Both the position numbers and the translations under genes were made by a program. 62,920 bases of DNA from Bacteroides ovatus. GTDB taxonomy: Bacteria > Bacteroidota > Bacteroidia > Bacteroidales > Bacteroidaceae. The notes under the pieces were generated by a model. It was not told where the DNA came from and did no database searches. It saw nothing but the letters and a program-made list of their open reading frames with translations. The stretch is from assembly GCA_030844565.1 (NCBI GenBank), contig JAUUNK010000005.1:1-62920 (forward strand). Reading direction: 5' to 3'. Positions 21,888 to 30,313 of this stretch are shown here, one piece after another. Position 1 is the stretch's first letter; the number at the start of each line of letters is the position of its first letter.

Positions 21888-24437
21888 TTATTTCAATTTT
21901 TTCTTTAGGAAATCAAGTGCTTTTTCGGTCACTTTTTCCGTTACCTTTTGTTTCACAGAATCTTTGTTGGCTGTGGCGGCAGAGTCGAGTCCGAGCTTTT
22001 TGCCCAGCTGTTCGAGGGCTTTATCCGCTACGGCTTCTACTGCCTGGTTCGCCATGCTCTTCGTGTCGATGGACACCTTGGGAGAGGTGAACGTACCTCC
22101 GATTTTCATGTCCACGGTAGTCAGCTTGGAGATGTTTCCCATTGAAGCCGGAAGTTTCAGCTTGCCGGAGTAGTCGATGGTCTGGTCCAGTCCTGTGCTA
22201 CCGGAGAGGTTCATGGTGTAATCGCCCATCTTGATGTCAAACGGCTTCGTTGCCACCCTTCCCTTGTCGATGGTGAAGTCCAGTGTCATGTCTTTTACTT
22301 TCATTTCCTTCAAGCCGGGTTGCTGGATGGCGTCGGCAATCTGGTCAATCACTTTTACACCGCTCAGGCTGAGGTCGCGGGTGGAGAGGCTGCCTTTTCC
22401 TTGCAACGTTTCCATTACCGGGCTCATCGAAGCATCCAGTTCGGTTGCCACATGGATTTGTCCGGAGAAGTTGCCTTTCAGGTTTTCAAAGATAGGGGCA
22501 AGTTGTTGCACCATGTCCAGTTCCTTGTAGGCTTGTGAGAAGCTGATGTCTGTCAACTTGAATCCTGCATTCATCTCCGGGGCTTTCACGTCGGCGCTCG
22601 AGTAGTAGCCGTTCATCACCACATTTCCGCCCATTGTGTTCATGGAGAGGTTCTTCATGTCCACTTTGCCGTCTTTAACAACAAGCTTGCCGTTCATATT
22701 GTTGAAAGCCATTTTGCCTAATAACACTTCTTTCAGGTTGGCGTCCATCTGGAAGTCGATGTTGCGCGGGATTTCCAATACACCTGTCGAGGCTGTGGCG
22801 GTGGAGTCCGGTGTGGCGGTTTCTGCTGTTGGGGCGGCAGAGGCTTGGGCCAGGCTGTCGGTGTTTTCTGATGCCATGAAGTCGTTCAGGTCGAGGTGGT
22901 TGGAGTGGATATTGAGAGCACCTTTCAGTGTGGTTCCTTTCAGGGCATATCCGATATAATTCTCGAAACGGCTGTCGGCAGTGAGGTCATTCTTGCCGAT
23001 GTTGACGGTGGTTTCGCTTAGTTGCAGGTATTTTGGCGTGAAGGTGAAGAGGGAGTTCTTGATTTCCACGTCGGGTATATCCTTCATGGTGAGTTTCATG
23101 CCGCTAAGCTCTATGGTTCCCGAAGCTTTCACTTGGTCGTATTGTTCTTTTTCGATGTAAGACATCCGGCCTGCCAGTTGCATGTTGGCGTTGATAGTTC
23201 CGTTCAGTTCCATGTCTTCCAGGGGATATACTTGCTTAATCATGCCCAGGTTGAGTACGCCTTTGGCTTCCGCTTGGAAGTCGGGGTCGCTGATAGGTGT
23301 TTTCACGTTGGCTGTCAGGCTGAAAGGATTTCCTGCCAGGCGGAATTGGAACGGTTGGATGCTCACCGTGGTGAGGTCTATGTTGCCTCCGGGGTTGTGG
23401 ACGTTGGCGTTGATTTGAATTTGGTCTACGCCTGCGGGCGAGGTAGGATAGCGGAACATGGCGTTTTTCACTTGCAAGTCCATGTTAAATTCGGGGACGG
23501 TGTCTCCCTGCAAGGTTCCTTTGGCATATCCTGTGAGAGTGGCTGTGCCGTCTGTTTGCAGTGTGGAGAATTCTTTGGAGTAGATGGCGGGGATGAGCGA
23601 TAATATCTCTTTGAATCCTACTTCGCTGGTGTTCAGCTTCAAGTCCATGTCGATGGCGGAGGAGTTCATGGCTACCCAGCCGTCTACGCCTGCCTGGATG
23701 GCATTGAGTCGGAACTTGTTCTCTTTCAGGGTGAATTTTTGATTTGCCAGGTCGGCGTCTACGTCTATTTTGGCATAGATGTTAGCGTCGGAGAGGAAAG
23801 GTATCCCGTCCATTTTGTAGGTGAGGGCTTTCGCTTCGGCTTCTATTTGCAGGTTGGTGCGGTCGCTTCCCAGGTCGCCGGAGCAGAGGGCGTTGAAATC
23901 TTGCAGGTCGGCATACATGGCGGCTTGCTGGTCGTCGTAGATGACGTCCATGTGTTTGATGGCGAACCGTTGGAGTTTCACTTTGAAGGGGGAGGTCTCT
24001 TCTCCGGTAGCTTCTTCTGCTGTGGAAGTGTCCGTGCTGTCGGGCTTCATAACGTCCCAGTTCACTTTTCCGTCGGGCAGGACGATGGCATGAACGCGGG
24101 TGTCTTCCAGGAATATCCGGGAGATGTCATATCCGCTGTCGCCGAAAAGGGAGAAGAGATTGACTGTGGCTGTAATCTCTCCGGCGCGTACCAGGGTATC
24201 TTTGGCAAATTTATCATTGCCTACAAGGTAGAAGTTCTTTAGCGTGACCGATGCTTGAGGAAAGTGCCGGAAGAGGCTGATGCCCAGGTCGCTGAAGTCG
24301 AATCGTGCATTTAGCATTTTGTTGCCTTCTGTTTTCACTAGTCCGGCTATTTTCCCTTGGAAGGCAAAGGGGAGAATGAGCATTAGTAGTAAGAGCGTGC
24401 CTAAAACAATAGCAGTGATTTTCAAACCTTTTTTCAT
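21888..24437 (-). CDS. AsmA-family protein (849 aa)
   Basis: One N-terminal membrane anchor (residues about 5-27) is followed by a long periplasmic region of repeating beta strands. It begins with the AsmA motif G-K-I-A-G-L-V-K-T-E-G-N and D-F-S-D-L-G-I-S-L-F. The C-terminal AsmA_2-like part spans about 590-800 (D-M-T-L-D-F-T-I-D-K-G-R-V-A). A Thr/Ala/Ser-rich linker lies near 530-555. AsmA-like proteins are bridge-like lipid-transfer or outer-membrane assembly factors. A -7-like TAGATTTG is at 24475-24482, so it may be transcribed apart from the helicase upstream. Confidence 0.88.
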   Translation of the reverse strand: MKKGLKITAIVLGTLLLLMLILPFAFQGKIAGLVKTEGNKMLNARFDFSDLGISLFRHFPQASVTLKNFYLVGNDKFAKDTLVRAGEITATVNLFSLFGDSGYDISRIFLEDTRVHAIVLPDGKVNWDVMKPDSTDTSTAEEATGEETSPFKVKLQRFAIKHMDVIYDDQQAAMYADLQDFNALCSGDLGSDRTNLQIEAEAKALTYKMDGIPFLSDANIYAKIDVDADLANQKFTLKENKFRLNAIQAGVDGWVAMNSSAIDMDLKLNTSEVGFKEILSLIPAIYSKEFSTLQTDGTATLTGYAKGTLQGDTVPEFNMDLQVKNAMFRYPTSPAGVDQIQINANVHNPGGNIDLTTVSIQPFQFRLAGNPFSLTANVKTPISDPDFQAEAKGVLNLGMIKQVYPLEDMELNGTINANMQLAGRMSYIEKEQYDQVKASGTIELSGMKLTMKDIPDVEIKNSLFTFTPKYLQLSETTVNIGKNDLTADSRFENYIGYALKGTTLKGALNIHSNHLDLNDFMASENTDSLAQASAAPTAETATPDSTATASTGVLEIPRNIDFQMDANLKEVLLGKMAFNNMNGKLVVKDGKVDMKNLSMNTMGGNVVMNGYYSSADVKAPEMNAGFKLTDISFSQAYKELDMVQQLAPIFENLKGNFSGQIHVATELDASMSPVMETLQGKGSLSTRDLSLSGVKVIDQIADAIQQPGLKEMKVKDMTLDFTIDKGRVATKPFDIKMGDYTMNLSGSTGLDQTIDYSGKLKLPASMGNISKLTTVDMKIGGTFTSPKVSIDTKSMANQAVEAVADKALEQLGKKLGLDSAATANKDSVKQKVTEKVTEKALDFLKKKLK

Positions 24438-24517
24438 ATCAGTGTGCTTTTTAAGAGTTTGACGTATGTAGGGACAAATCTAATAAAAACTTTTCTTTAT
24501 CCCTTGTTTTTTGCGGG

Positions 24518-26524
24518 TTAATTCTTTGACTTGTTCTTTCTGATTTCCTCTGCTATGCGCCATTGCAGGGCGGCTTCGTCTTCTTTGCCGGCTTTCAGGA
24601 GGGCGTCGCCGAAGAGTTCGTGGGCTCCAGCATGGTCGGGTTTCAGGGTGGTGGCTTTGTCGAGGTCGGCGAGGGCTCCTTCAACGTTGTTCGTTTTGAG
24701 CCTCAATTTACCACGGTTGTACACGCCTTTGAACTCTGCCGGGCGGAGGCTGACGGCAGTGTTGAAACAGTTTTCTGCATCGAAGAATTCTTTGTTATTA
24801 AATAAGGTGATGCCTTTTCTTATCCATGCATCTGTATATTCGGGCCAGAGTTGCAGGGCTTTGTCGTAGTTGGCGATTGCTGCCCGTGCGTCGCGTGCCA
24901 GGGTGATGCAGTCGTTGCCCATCATCAGATATTCGCGGGCATACTTCTTGAGGCATTCCTGTTGCTCCCGCATTTTCTCTTTGAGTTGGCGGTTCTGCTC
25001 TTTCAGCAGGTTGATGATGCCTAGCTTGCGGCGTATCAGACGGCGGGGGACAGGCTTTTCGATGTCGTAGCGGGAGTGGATGGCTCTGAAGAACTGCTCC
25101 AGGCATTCTTCCATATCTCCTTTGTCGAAGGCACGGGCGGCTGCGGCATACTGCACGTCTGCCTGGGCTTGTTTCAGGGCGCGGTCTATGGCTTGCCGGT
25201 CGTTGAACCGTGCGGCGAAGTTTACAATCTCTTGTTTCACGAAGATGTCCGCCCGGTTGATGGGTTTCTTCAGTTGGATGCCTTCCAGCGAGGTGCAGCG
25301 GCTTAGTGCTACGTAGGCTTGTCCGCCGGCGAATACGCCTCCTGTGAAGTCTATCACCACCCTGCTGAATGTAAGTCCCTGGCTTTTGTGCACGGTGATT
25401 GCCCAGGCGAGGCGGATGGGGTATTGAGTGAAAGTTCCTAAGACTTCTTCTTCGATTTCTTTCTTTTCTTCGTTGTAGCGATAACGGATGTTCTTCCACG
25501 ATTCGGGCTTCACGTCGCATTCTTTTCCGTCGTCGGTCACCACATAGATGGTTTCTTCCTCTTCGTCTATGCCGGCAACCACTCCGATGGTTCCGTTTAC
25601 CCAGCGGCGTTCAAAGTCGTTTTTGATGAAGATGACTTGCGCTCCGGGCTTCAATATCAGGTCTTTTGAGGTAGGCAGGCTGCTTTCGGGGAAATCTCCT
25701 GTGATTTCTCCTTCAAAGGTGACGGGGTCGCCCGGCAGCTCTGCCAGTTTCTTGTCGTTGATAAAGTCTACAGTATCCCTGCGCGTAGCCAGTGTGATGT
25801 ACATGTCGGCTTCGGAATCTTCCATGCGGGCGCCATAGCGGGTGTTGAGCAGTTGCAAGTCGGGTGCTCCCGCGGTGTTGGTGCGGATGCGGTCGAGCAC
25901 GTTCACAAACACGGGATCGGTCTGCCGATACACCTTTTGCAGTTCTATGGATACGAGGTCAATCTGGTTGAACACACGTGCCGAGAAGAAATAAGGGGTG
26001 GGGTAGAAGCGGCTCAGTATTTCGCGTTCATCGCTTTTCACCACCGGTTCCAGTTGGAATACGTCTCCCACCAGCAACACTTGCTTTCCTCCGAACGGTT
26101 CTCTCAGGTTGTGTGAGTAGACGCGCAGGATGCGGTCTACGGCATCGATAATGTCGGCACGCACCATGGATATTTCGTCGATGATGACGAGTTCAATCTG
26201 TTCCAGCAGTTTGCGGTGTGGCTTGGTATATTTAAAGAATTCGTGTATCCGTCCCCGTTGCAGGCTGAGGTTAGGGTCGTCGGGCGGCAGGGGATGAAAG
26301 GGGAGTTTGAAGAAACTGTGCAGGGTGCTTCCTCCTGCATTGATGGCGGCGATGCCTGTAGGCGCCAATACTACATGTTTCTTCTTCGTATTTTTGCAGA
26401 TATAGCGTAGGAATGTAGACTTTCCCGTACCCGCCTTTCCGGTGAGAAACACCGACTGCCGGGTATATTGAATCAGATTCAAAGCGTCTTGGAACGCCGC
26501 GTTCTGGGTATCTACTACTTCCAC
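24518..26524 (-). CDS. Pif1/RecD-like helicase with C-terminal TPR repeats
   Basis: A 668-residue SF1 helicase. Walker A is G-K-A-G-T-G-K35-S-T; Walker B is I-I-D-E-I-S-M-V near residue 115. R-E-P-F-G-G-K-Q-V-L-L-V-G-D-V-F-Q-L-E-P-V is motif III, and near residue 375 T-V-H-K-S-Q-G-L-T-F then Y-V-A-L-S-R-C-T are the late motifs. Residues about 480-665 are helical with TPR-like units (A-N-Y-D-K-A-L-Q-L-W-P-E-Y, Y-N-R-G-K-L-R-L-K, A-D-L-D-K-A-T-T-L-K-P-D). The helicase part resembles Pif1-type 5-prime-3-prime helicases; the TPR extension probably mediates protein contacts. Cytoplasmic. Confidence 0.9.
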   Translation of the reverse strand: MEVVDTQNAAFQDALNLIQYTRQSVFLTGKAGTGKSTFLRYICKNTKKKHVVLAPTGIAAINAGGSTLHSFFKLPFHPLPPDDPNLSLQRGRIHEFFKYTKPHRKLLEQIELVIIDEISMVRADIIDAVDRILRVYSHNLREPFGGKQVLLVGDVFQLEPVVKSDEREILSRFYPTPYFFSARVFNQIDLVSIELQKVYRQTDPVFVNVLDRIRTNTAGAPDLQLLNTRYGARMEDSEADMYITLATRRDTVDFINDKKLAELPGDPVTFEGEITGDFPESSLPTSKDLILKPGAQVIFIKNDFERRWVNGTIGVVAGIDEEEETIYVVTDDGKECDVKPESWKNIRYRYNEEKKEIEEEVLGTFTQYPIRLAWAITVHKSQGLTFSRVVIDFTGGVFAGGQAYVALSRCTSLEGIQLKKPINRADIFVKQEIVNFAARFNDRQAIDRALKQAQADVQYAAAARAFDKGDMEECLEQFFRAIHSRYDIEKPVPRRLIRRKLGIINLLKEQNRQLKEKMREQQECLKKYAREYLMMGNDCITLARDARAAIANYDKALQLWPEYTDAWIRKGITLFNNKEFFDAENCFNTAVSLRPAEFKGVYNRGKLRLKTNNVEGALADLDKATTLKPDHAGAHELFGDALLKAGKEDEAALQWRIAEEIRKNKSKN

Positions 26525-26540
26525 TCGTTTTATTTTTGTC

Positions 26541-27326
26541 TTATATTATTTCCAGATGTTTCATCGCTTTCCATATTCCGTCTTCGTCAATAGGGGCTGT
26601 CACGTAGTCGGCGGCTTGCTTCACTTCCTCCCGTGCCTGCCCCATGGCGACGCCGGTGGCTGCATGGCGTAGCATAGGGATGTCGTTGCCTCCGTCGCCG
26701 AAAGCTACCGTATCTTGGAGGCTGATACCGAAATGTCGGATGATTTCGTCTATTCCTCGTTGTTTGGTATTCCCTTTGGCGGTCACGTCGGCAAAGGCTG
26801 GATACCAGCGTCCTATCTCGCAATGTGGGATGTAGGGACGTATTTCTTTTTCTTCATCTTCGGTGATAAAGGGAGTCATTTGGAAGATTTCTCCCTGTGT
26901 GGCTTCCTCGAAGGTGTGCACGGGGACTTCGTCCACATGAAGAAATTCATAGAAAATCCTTCGCACGAGGTCGTTGGGCTGGCACACGGCTATCGTATGT
27001 TCTTTCACGAAAAAGGAGGGCAATCCTTTCTTTTCGCAGAAGCCTGCCATTGCTTTCACTTCTGCGGGGTCGATGGCGCTCTTGTAAATCACTTCTTTGC
27101 CCACGAAGCAGTAAGCGCCGTTCATGGTGATGTATCCGTCTATGAGGTTGCGTTCCTGCAAGGCGGAGAGATTATTGATGATTGCTTTGGGGCGTCCTGT
27201 GGCAATGAATATCTTGTTTCCCTTTTCCCGCGCCAGTTCGAGGGCGTCAATGGTGGATGCCGGGATGGCATGGGTGTGGAAGCTCACCAGCGTTCCGTCT
27301 ATATCAAAAAATAGGGCTTTCGTCAT
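26541..27326 (-). CDS. Cof-type HAD-IIB phosphatase (261 aa)
   Basis: The catalytic motif F-F-D8-I-D10-G-T-L is at the start; F-I-A-T-G-R-P is motif II; K-G-N-T-K-Q-R-G near residue 190 and F-G-D-G-G-N-D-I-P-M-L near 220 are motifs III and IV. The C2-type cap between about 85 and 185 places it in subclass IIB (Cof/YidA), which dephosphorylates sugar phosphates and similar metabolites. Substrate not predictable. It has its own promoter at 27349-27379. Confidence 0.94.
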   Translation of the reverse strand: MTKALFFDIDGTLVSFHTHAIPASTIDALELAREKGNKIFIATGRPKAIINNLSALQERNLIDGYITMNGAYCFVGKEVIYKSAIDPAEVKAMAGFCEKKGLPSFFVKEHTIAVCQPNDLVRRIFYEFLHVDEVPVHTFEEATQGEIFQMTPFITEDEEKEIRPYIPHCEIGRWYPAFADVTAKGNTKQRGIDEIIRHFGISLQDTVAFGDGGNDIPMLRHAATGVAMGQAREEVKQAADYVTAPIDEDGIWKAMKHLEII

Positions 27327-27348
27327 ATCTTCTATTATTTAGAGCCAA

Positions 27349-27379
27349 CAAAAATACGAATAACAGCCGAGACAGGCAA
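27349..27379 (-). promoter_or_regulatory. Promoter for the HAD phosphatase
   Basis: On the minus strand TTG (27377-27379), a 20-base spacer and TATTTTTG (27349-27356) match the Bacteroides consensus. It separates the phosphatase from the upstream toxin-antitoxin-like operon. Confidence 0.6.
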
Positions 27380-27406
27380 TAGTTCGTTGAACTAAGAAGA
27401 TGGACA

Positions 27407-27637
27407 TTAAGCGAATTTTCCGGTAGTTAACTCGTTTTTTAGGTAATCATATACATATCCTTCGCTTTGATAATATAATCCGGTATCAGGATTGCTGAGA
27501 CGCTCGAAGGTTTCTGAGTTATAAAACACGTTCAAGGCTTCTGTCATGTCATACTGCCATTCTTCGATTAATATCTGGATAAGTTTAATACTTAAGTCCT
27601 CTTGCATGAATTGGATTTGTTTTTCAGTTAGTTTCAT
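27407..27637 (-). CDS. Third gene of the DUF3990 operon, DUF3791-like (76 aa)
   Basis: A small acidic, helical protein. Its start overlaps the stop of the DUF3990 gene by 4 bases (ATGA), so it is translationally coupled. The stretch I-K-L-I-Q-I-L-I-E-E-W-Q-Y-D-M-T-E-A-L-N and the later T-G-L-Y-Y-Q-S-E-G-Y-V-Y-D-Y-L look like the DUF3791 layout (a helical region, then a partner-binding tail), but the family match is weaker than for the first gene. By position it is a candidate antitoxin or a second regulatory partner. No DNA-binding motif is apparent. Confidence 0.7.
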   Translation of the reverse strand: MKLTEKQIQFMQEDLSIKLIQILIEEWQYDMTEALNVFYNSETFERLSNPDTGLYYQSEGYVYDYLKNELTTGKFA

Positions 27638-28107
27638 AGTTTATGTAAAAAAGATAACGCCTGTTCTGTTCCGAAAAAATATTGTATAGTTAACCCTTTA
27701 GCGTATTTTAGTTCTTCGATTAACCGCTCCATAGTTATATCGCCCTCACGATAGCGGCGTAGTTGGTAAGTAACTCCGTCATCTGCAATAGGACCTATAA
27801 CAATATCATAATCATGTATGGGATGTTTACGTTTACGGTCACGATTGGCCAGCACAAACTCTGCCCACTCTTGGCAATAATCATCAAAAGTCTTTATACG
27901 TAATCTTGTAGTACCAGTTTCATTCCACTCGAAACTGGTTACATGAGGACTCCCATTCTGTAATAAGTCAGTCATTTGCTTAGCTCTTTCCATTGCTTGC
28001 TCATAGATGGGAGAAAGATAGAAACCTTGTCTGAAGTCTTTAAAAGGTTTCGAACGTGATAAATCCGGTTGTTTGATTTCTATATTGGAGCCATGATATA
28101 GTTTCAT
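27634..28107 (-). CDS. DUF3990 protein, predicted ADP-ribosyltransferase-fold toxin (157 aa)
   Basis: The start is set at the ATG at 28107 because it overlaps the upstream stop as ATGA and places the conserved M-K-L-Y-H-G-S-N at the very N-terminus; a longer frame from 28134 would run back into the upstream gene. DUF3990 belongs, as I recall, to the ADP-ribosyltransferase superfamily. Visible candidates for the H-Y-E type active site are His5 (Y-H-G-S), Tyr30 (G-F-Y-L-S) and Glu148/Gln149 (F-G-T-E-Q-A-L-S-F-L). The protein would transfer ADP-ribose from NAD to an unknown target. It is flanked by two small coupled genes, the usual picture of a toxin between antitoxins. AT-rich. Confidence 0.8.
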   Translation of the reverse strand: MKLYHGSNIEIKQPDLSRSKPFKDFRQGFYLSPIYEQAMERAKQMTDLLQNGSPHVTSFEWNETGTTRLRIKTFDDYCQEWAEFVLANRDRKRKHPIHDYDIVIGPIADDGVTYQLRRYREGDITMERLIEELKYAKGLTIQYFFGTEQALSFLHKL

Positions 28108-28328
28108 GCCAGTTTCCCTCCATTTCTGTGACATACAGTTATTAGTGCTTCAATCACGTCTTCAAAAGATTGAGTATGCATAATGTCATAGTGCTTTTGC
28201 AGGAAATCAAGCCCTTGGAAGCGACGCAAATAATTGAATGCTTGTTTCTGCTTGATATGATAGGCCTGGGAGAACTCTGCAATCAGAGCTACTATAAATT
28301 CCAGTTTGTTTTTTTCTGTACGAGACAT
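28104..28328 (-). CDS. DUF3791 family protein, candidate antitoxin (74 aa)
   Basis: The first gene of the operon. K-L-E-F-I-V-A-L-I-A-E-F-S-Q-A-Y-H-I-K-Q-K-Q-A-F is followed by Y-D-I-M-H-T-Q-S-F-E-D-V-I, the H-T-Q-S ending typical of DUF3791. Its stop overlaps the DUF3990 start by 4 bases. DUF3791 proteins commonly neighbour DUF3990, from memory. Small, cytoplasmic, without a recognisable DNA-binding fold. Being translated first fits an antitoxin, made before its toxin. A consensus promoter lies upstream at 28371-28401. Confidence 0.78.
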   Translation of the reverse strand: MSRTEKNKLEFIVALIAEFSQAYHIKQKQAFNYLRRFQGLDFLQKHYDIMHTQSFEDVIEALITVCHRNGGKLA

Positions 28329-28370
28329 ACATTGCTCCTTTCTTTTATCTATTGTTTATATGAAACATTA

Positions 28371-28401
28371 CAAAGATAGTTCTATTTCCTTTCCCAACAA
28401 A
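28371..28401 (-). promoter_or_regulatory. Strong consensus promoter of the DUF3791-DUF3990 operon
   Basis: On the minus strand TTTG (28398-28401), a 19-base spacer and TATCTTTG (28371-28378) match both Bacteroides promoter elements perfectly. The leader is about 35 bases. No palindrome overlapping it was seen. Confidence 0.8.
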
Positions 28402-28526
28402 GTTTTTTATAGCAATGTTCATACATAAAGCTGGCAGAAAAATGATATATTTCTCACGTCATTTGTTTATCTTTACCCCTGATTTTATTAGAACCTTCTT
28501 GTAACGAATGAATATATTAGACCGAT

Positions 28527-29705
28527 ATGAATTATAATTTTGATGAAATAATAGACCGTCGTGGCAGCGATTCTGTGAAATGGGACGGTGTGTCTGAACG
28601 TTGGGGACGCAACGATTTGCTCCCTATGTGGGTGGCGGATATGGACTTTCGTACTCCACCTTGTGTTATCGAGACGTTGAAAAAGCGTCTGGAGCATGAA
28701 GTGCTCGGCTACACGTTTGCCTGCAAAGAGTGGTCTGCTTCTATTATCCGCTGGTTGCAGGAGCGCCATGATTGGGCGGTGGGTCCGGAGATGCTTACTT
28801 TTACTCCCGGTATCGTGCGGGGGCTGGCATTTGCCATTCAGTGTTTCACACAGAAAGGAGATAAGGTGATGGTGATGCCTCCGGTCTATCATCCTTTCTT
28901 TCTGGTGACCGGGAAAAATGGCCGTGAGGTAGTATTCAGCCCGCTGATGCTCGAGGATGGGCAATACCGGATTGATTTCGAACGTTTCCGGAAAGACGTG
29001 CAGGGATGCAAGATATTGATTCTTAGCAACCCGCATAATCCAGGCGGACGGGTGTGGACTAAAGAAGAATTGGAGCAAATAGCAGGTATTTGTTACGAAG
29101 CCGGCACACTTGTGATTTCCGATGAAATACATGCCGATCTGACGCTTCCGCCTTATCGGCATCAAACGTTTGCCCGCGTATCCGAACGGGCGCGAACCAA
29201 CTCTCTGGTGTTCATGTCGCCCAGCAAGGCTTTCAACATGCCGGGGCTTGCCAGCTCCTATGCCATCATAGAGGATGAAGGCATACGCCGGCGTTTTCAG
29301 GAATTTATGGAAGCGAGTGAATTTAGCGAGGGACACATGTTTGCATATATGGGAGCGGTGGCTGCTTATACTCAGGGAGCGGAATGGCTGGAGCAGGTCA
29401 TTGCCTACATTCAGGGAAATATAGACTTTACGGAGAAGTATCTCTGTGAGAACATTCCTCTCATAGGAATGATTCGCCCGCAAGCTTCCTATCTTATTTT
29501 CCTCGACTGCCGTGCGCTTGGAATGGGGCAGGAAGAACTGAACCGTTTCTTCACCGAAAAAGCCCGCTTGGCACTGAATGAGGGTACTATGTTCGGCAAA
29601 GAGGGAAAAGGCTTTATGCGTATCAACGTGGCATGTCCCCGGTCGGTGCTTCGTCAGGCGCTGGAACAGTTGAGGGAGGCTGTTTCGTCGCTCCTCCCTT
29701 CATAA
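28527..29705 (+). CDS. PatB/MalY-type PLP-dependent C-S lyase (392 aa)
   Basis: A fold-type-I aminotransferase. N-Y-N-F-D-E-I-I-D-R-R-G-S-D-S-V-K-W is the characteristic PatB/MalY opening and L-P-M-W-V-A-D-M-D-F follows. The PLP Lys is K234 in S-P-S-K-A-F-N-M-P-G-L. N-P-H-N-P-G-G-R-V-W and S-D-E-I-H-A-D-L are the cofactor-binding motifs. The enzyme probably cleaves cystathionine or other C-S bonds, releasing ammonia, pyruvate and a thiol. Cytoplasmic, standing alone, convergent with the Crp gene. Confidence 0.93.
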   Translation: MNYNFDEIIDRRGSDSVKWDGVSERWGRNDLLPMWVADMDFRTPPCVIETLKKRLEHEVLGYTFACKEWSASIIRWLQERHDWAVGPEMLTFTPGIVRGLAFAIQCFTQKGDKVMVMPPVYHPFFLVTGKNGREVVFSPLMLEDGQYRIDFERFRKDVQGCKILILSNPHNPGGRVWTKEELEQIAGICYEAGTLVISDEIHADLTLPPYRHQTFARVSERARTNSLVFMSPSKAFNMPGLASSYAIIEDEGIRRRFQEFMEASEFSEGHMFAYMGAVAAYTQGAEWLEQVIAYIQGNIDFTEKYLCENIPLIGMIRPQASYLIFLDCRALGMGQEELNRFFTEKARLALNEGTMFGKEGKGFMRINVACPRSVLRQALEQLREAVSSLLPS

Positions 29706-29718
29706 GGCTTGCCTTCTT

Positions 29719-30297
29719 CTATCGGCACGAAGAAGCAATCTCCGCCCGAATCCTGCTCAGCGACTGAGGCGTTATCCACAGATAAGAAGCGATGTATTTG
29801 AGAGGAACATGTTGTAGCAGTTCCGGTGTTTCTTTGATAAGGTTGAGATAACGCTCCTTCGCCCGCGGGCTTCCGGCACTGATAAGCCAATTTTCCTGTC
29901 CCAGAAATTGATGTTCCATCAGTTGCAAGCCCAGGTTGGCAAGGGCGAGCGAGGAAGAATAAAGTTGTGCCAGTGCCGTGCGGGAGATGCGATAGGCTAC
30001 GCTGTCGCACATTGCTTCGATGCTGATGAGCGAAGCCGCATTCTCCACGTAGCCCCAGACGGAGAAGGCCGCTTCTCCTTCCGAAGCGAACCACAGGGTG
30101 GTGTCCACTCCGTCTTTGTGGTAGTATCCGCGCCAGATACCTTCCTTAATCAAGTAGAAGTTACTGTTCTTGCTGCCTTCGCGCACAATTAACTCTCTTT
30201 TCCTGACGCACACCTCTTTCATACAGTCCAGGAGGGACTGTACATCCGCTTCGCGTACCTTATATCTGTTGCAGAGTTTTTCGATGAATGTATCCAT
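29719..30297 (-). CDS. Crp/Fnr-family transcriptional regulator (192 aa)
   Basis: Residues about 20-115 form a cyclic-nucleotide-type beta-barrel (R-E-L-I-V-R-E-G-S, then F-Y-L-I-K-E-G-I-W-R-G-Y-Y). A connecting helix follows. The C-terminal helix-turn-helix is around residues 163-187 (L-K-Y-I-A-S-Y-L-W-I-T-P-Q-S-L-S-R-I-R). No Fe-S cysteines are placed as in FNR. It lies 16 bases downstream of the MATE gene and is presumably cotranscribed; it may bind the 20-bp palindrome at that operon promoter. Confidence 0.92.
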   Translation of the reverse strand: MDTFIEKLCNRYKVREADVQSLLDCMKEVCVRKRELIVREGSKNSNFYLIKEGIWRGYYHKDGVDTTLWFASEGEAAFSVWGYVENAASLISIEAMCDSVAYRISRTALAQLYSSSLALANLGLQLMEHQFLGQENWLISAGSPRAKERYLNLIKETPELLQHVPLKYIASYLWITPQSLSRIRAEIASSCR

Positions 30298-30313
30298 GTT
30301 GCAAAGATACGCA

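Noticed and set aside
28108..28134. Longer start for the DUF3990 protein
   Set aside because: The extra residues are non-conserved antiparallel reading of the upstream gene end; the ATGA at 28104-28107 fits the operon pattern.
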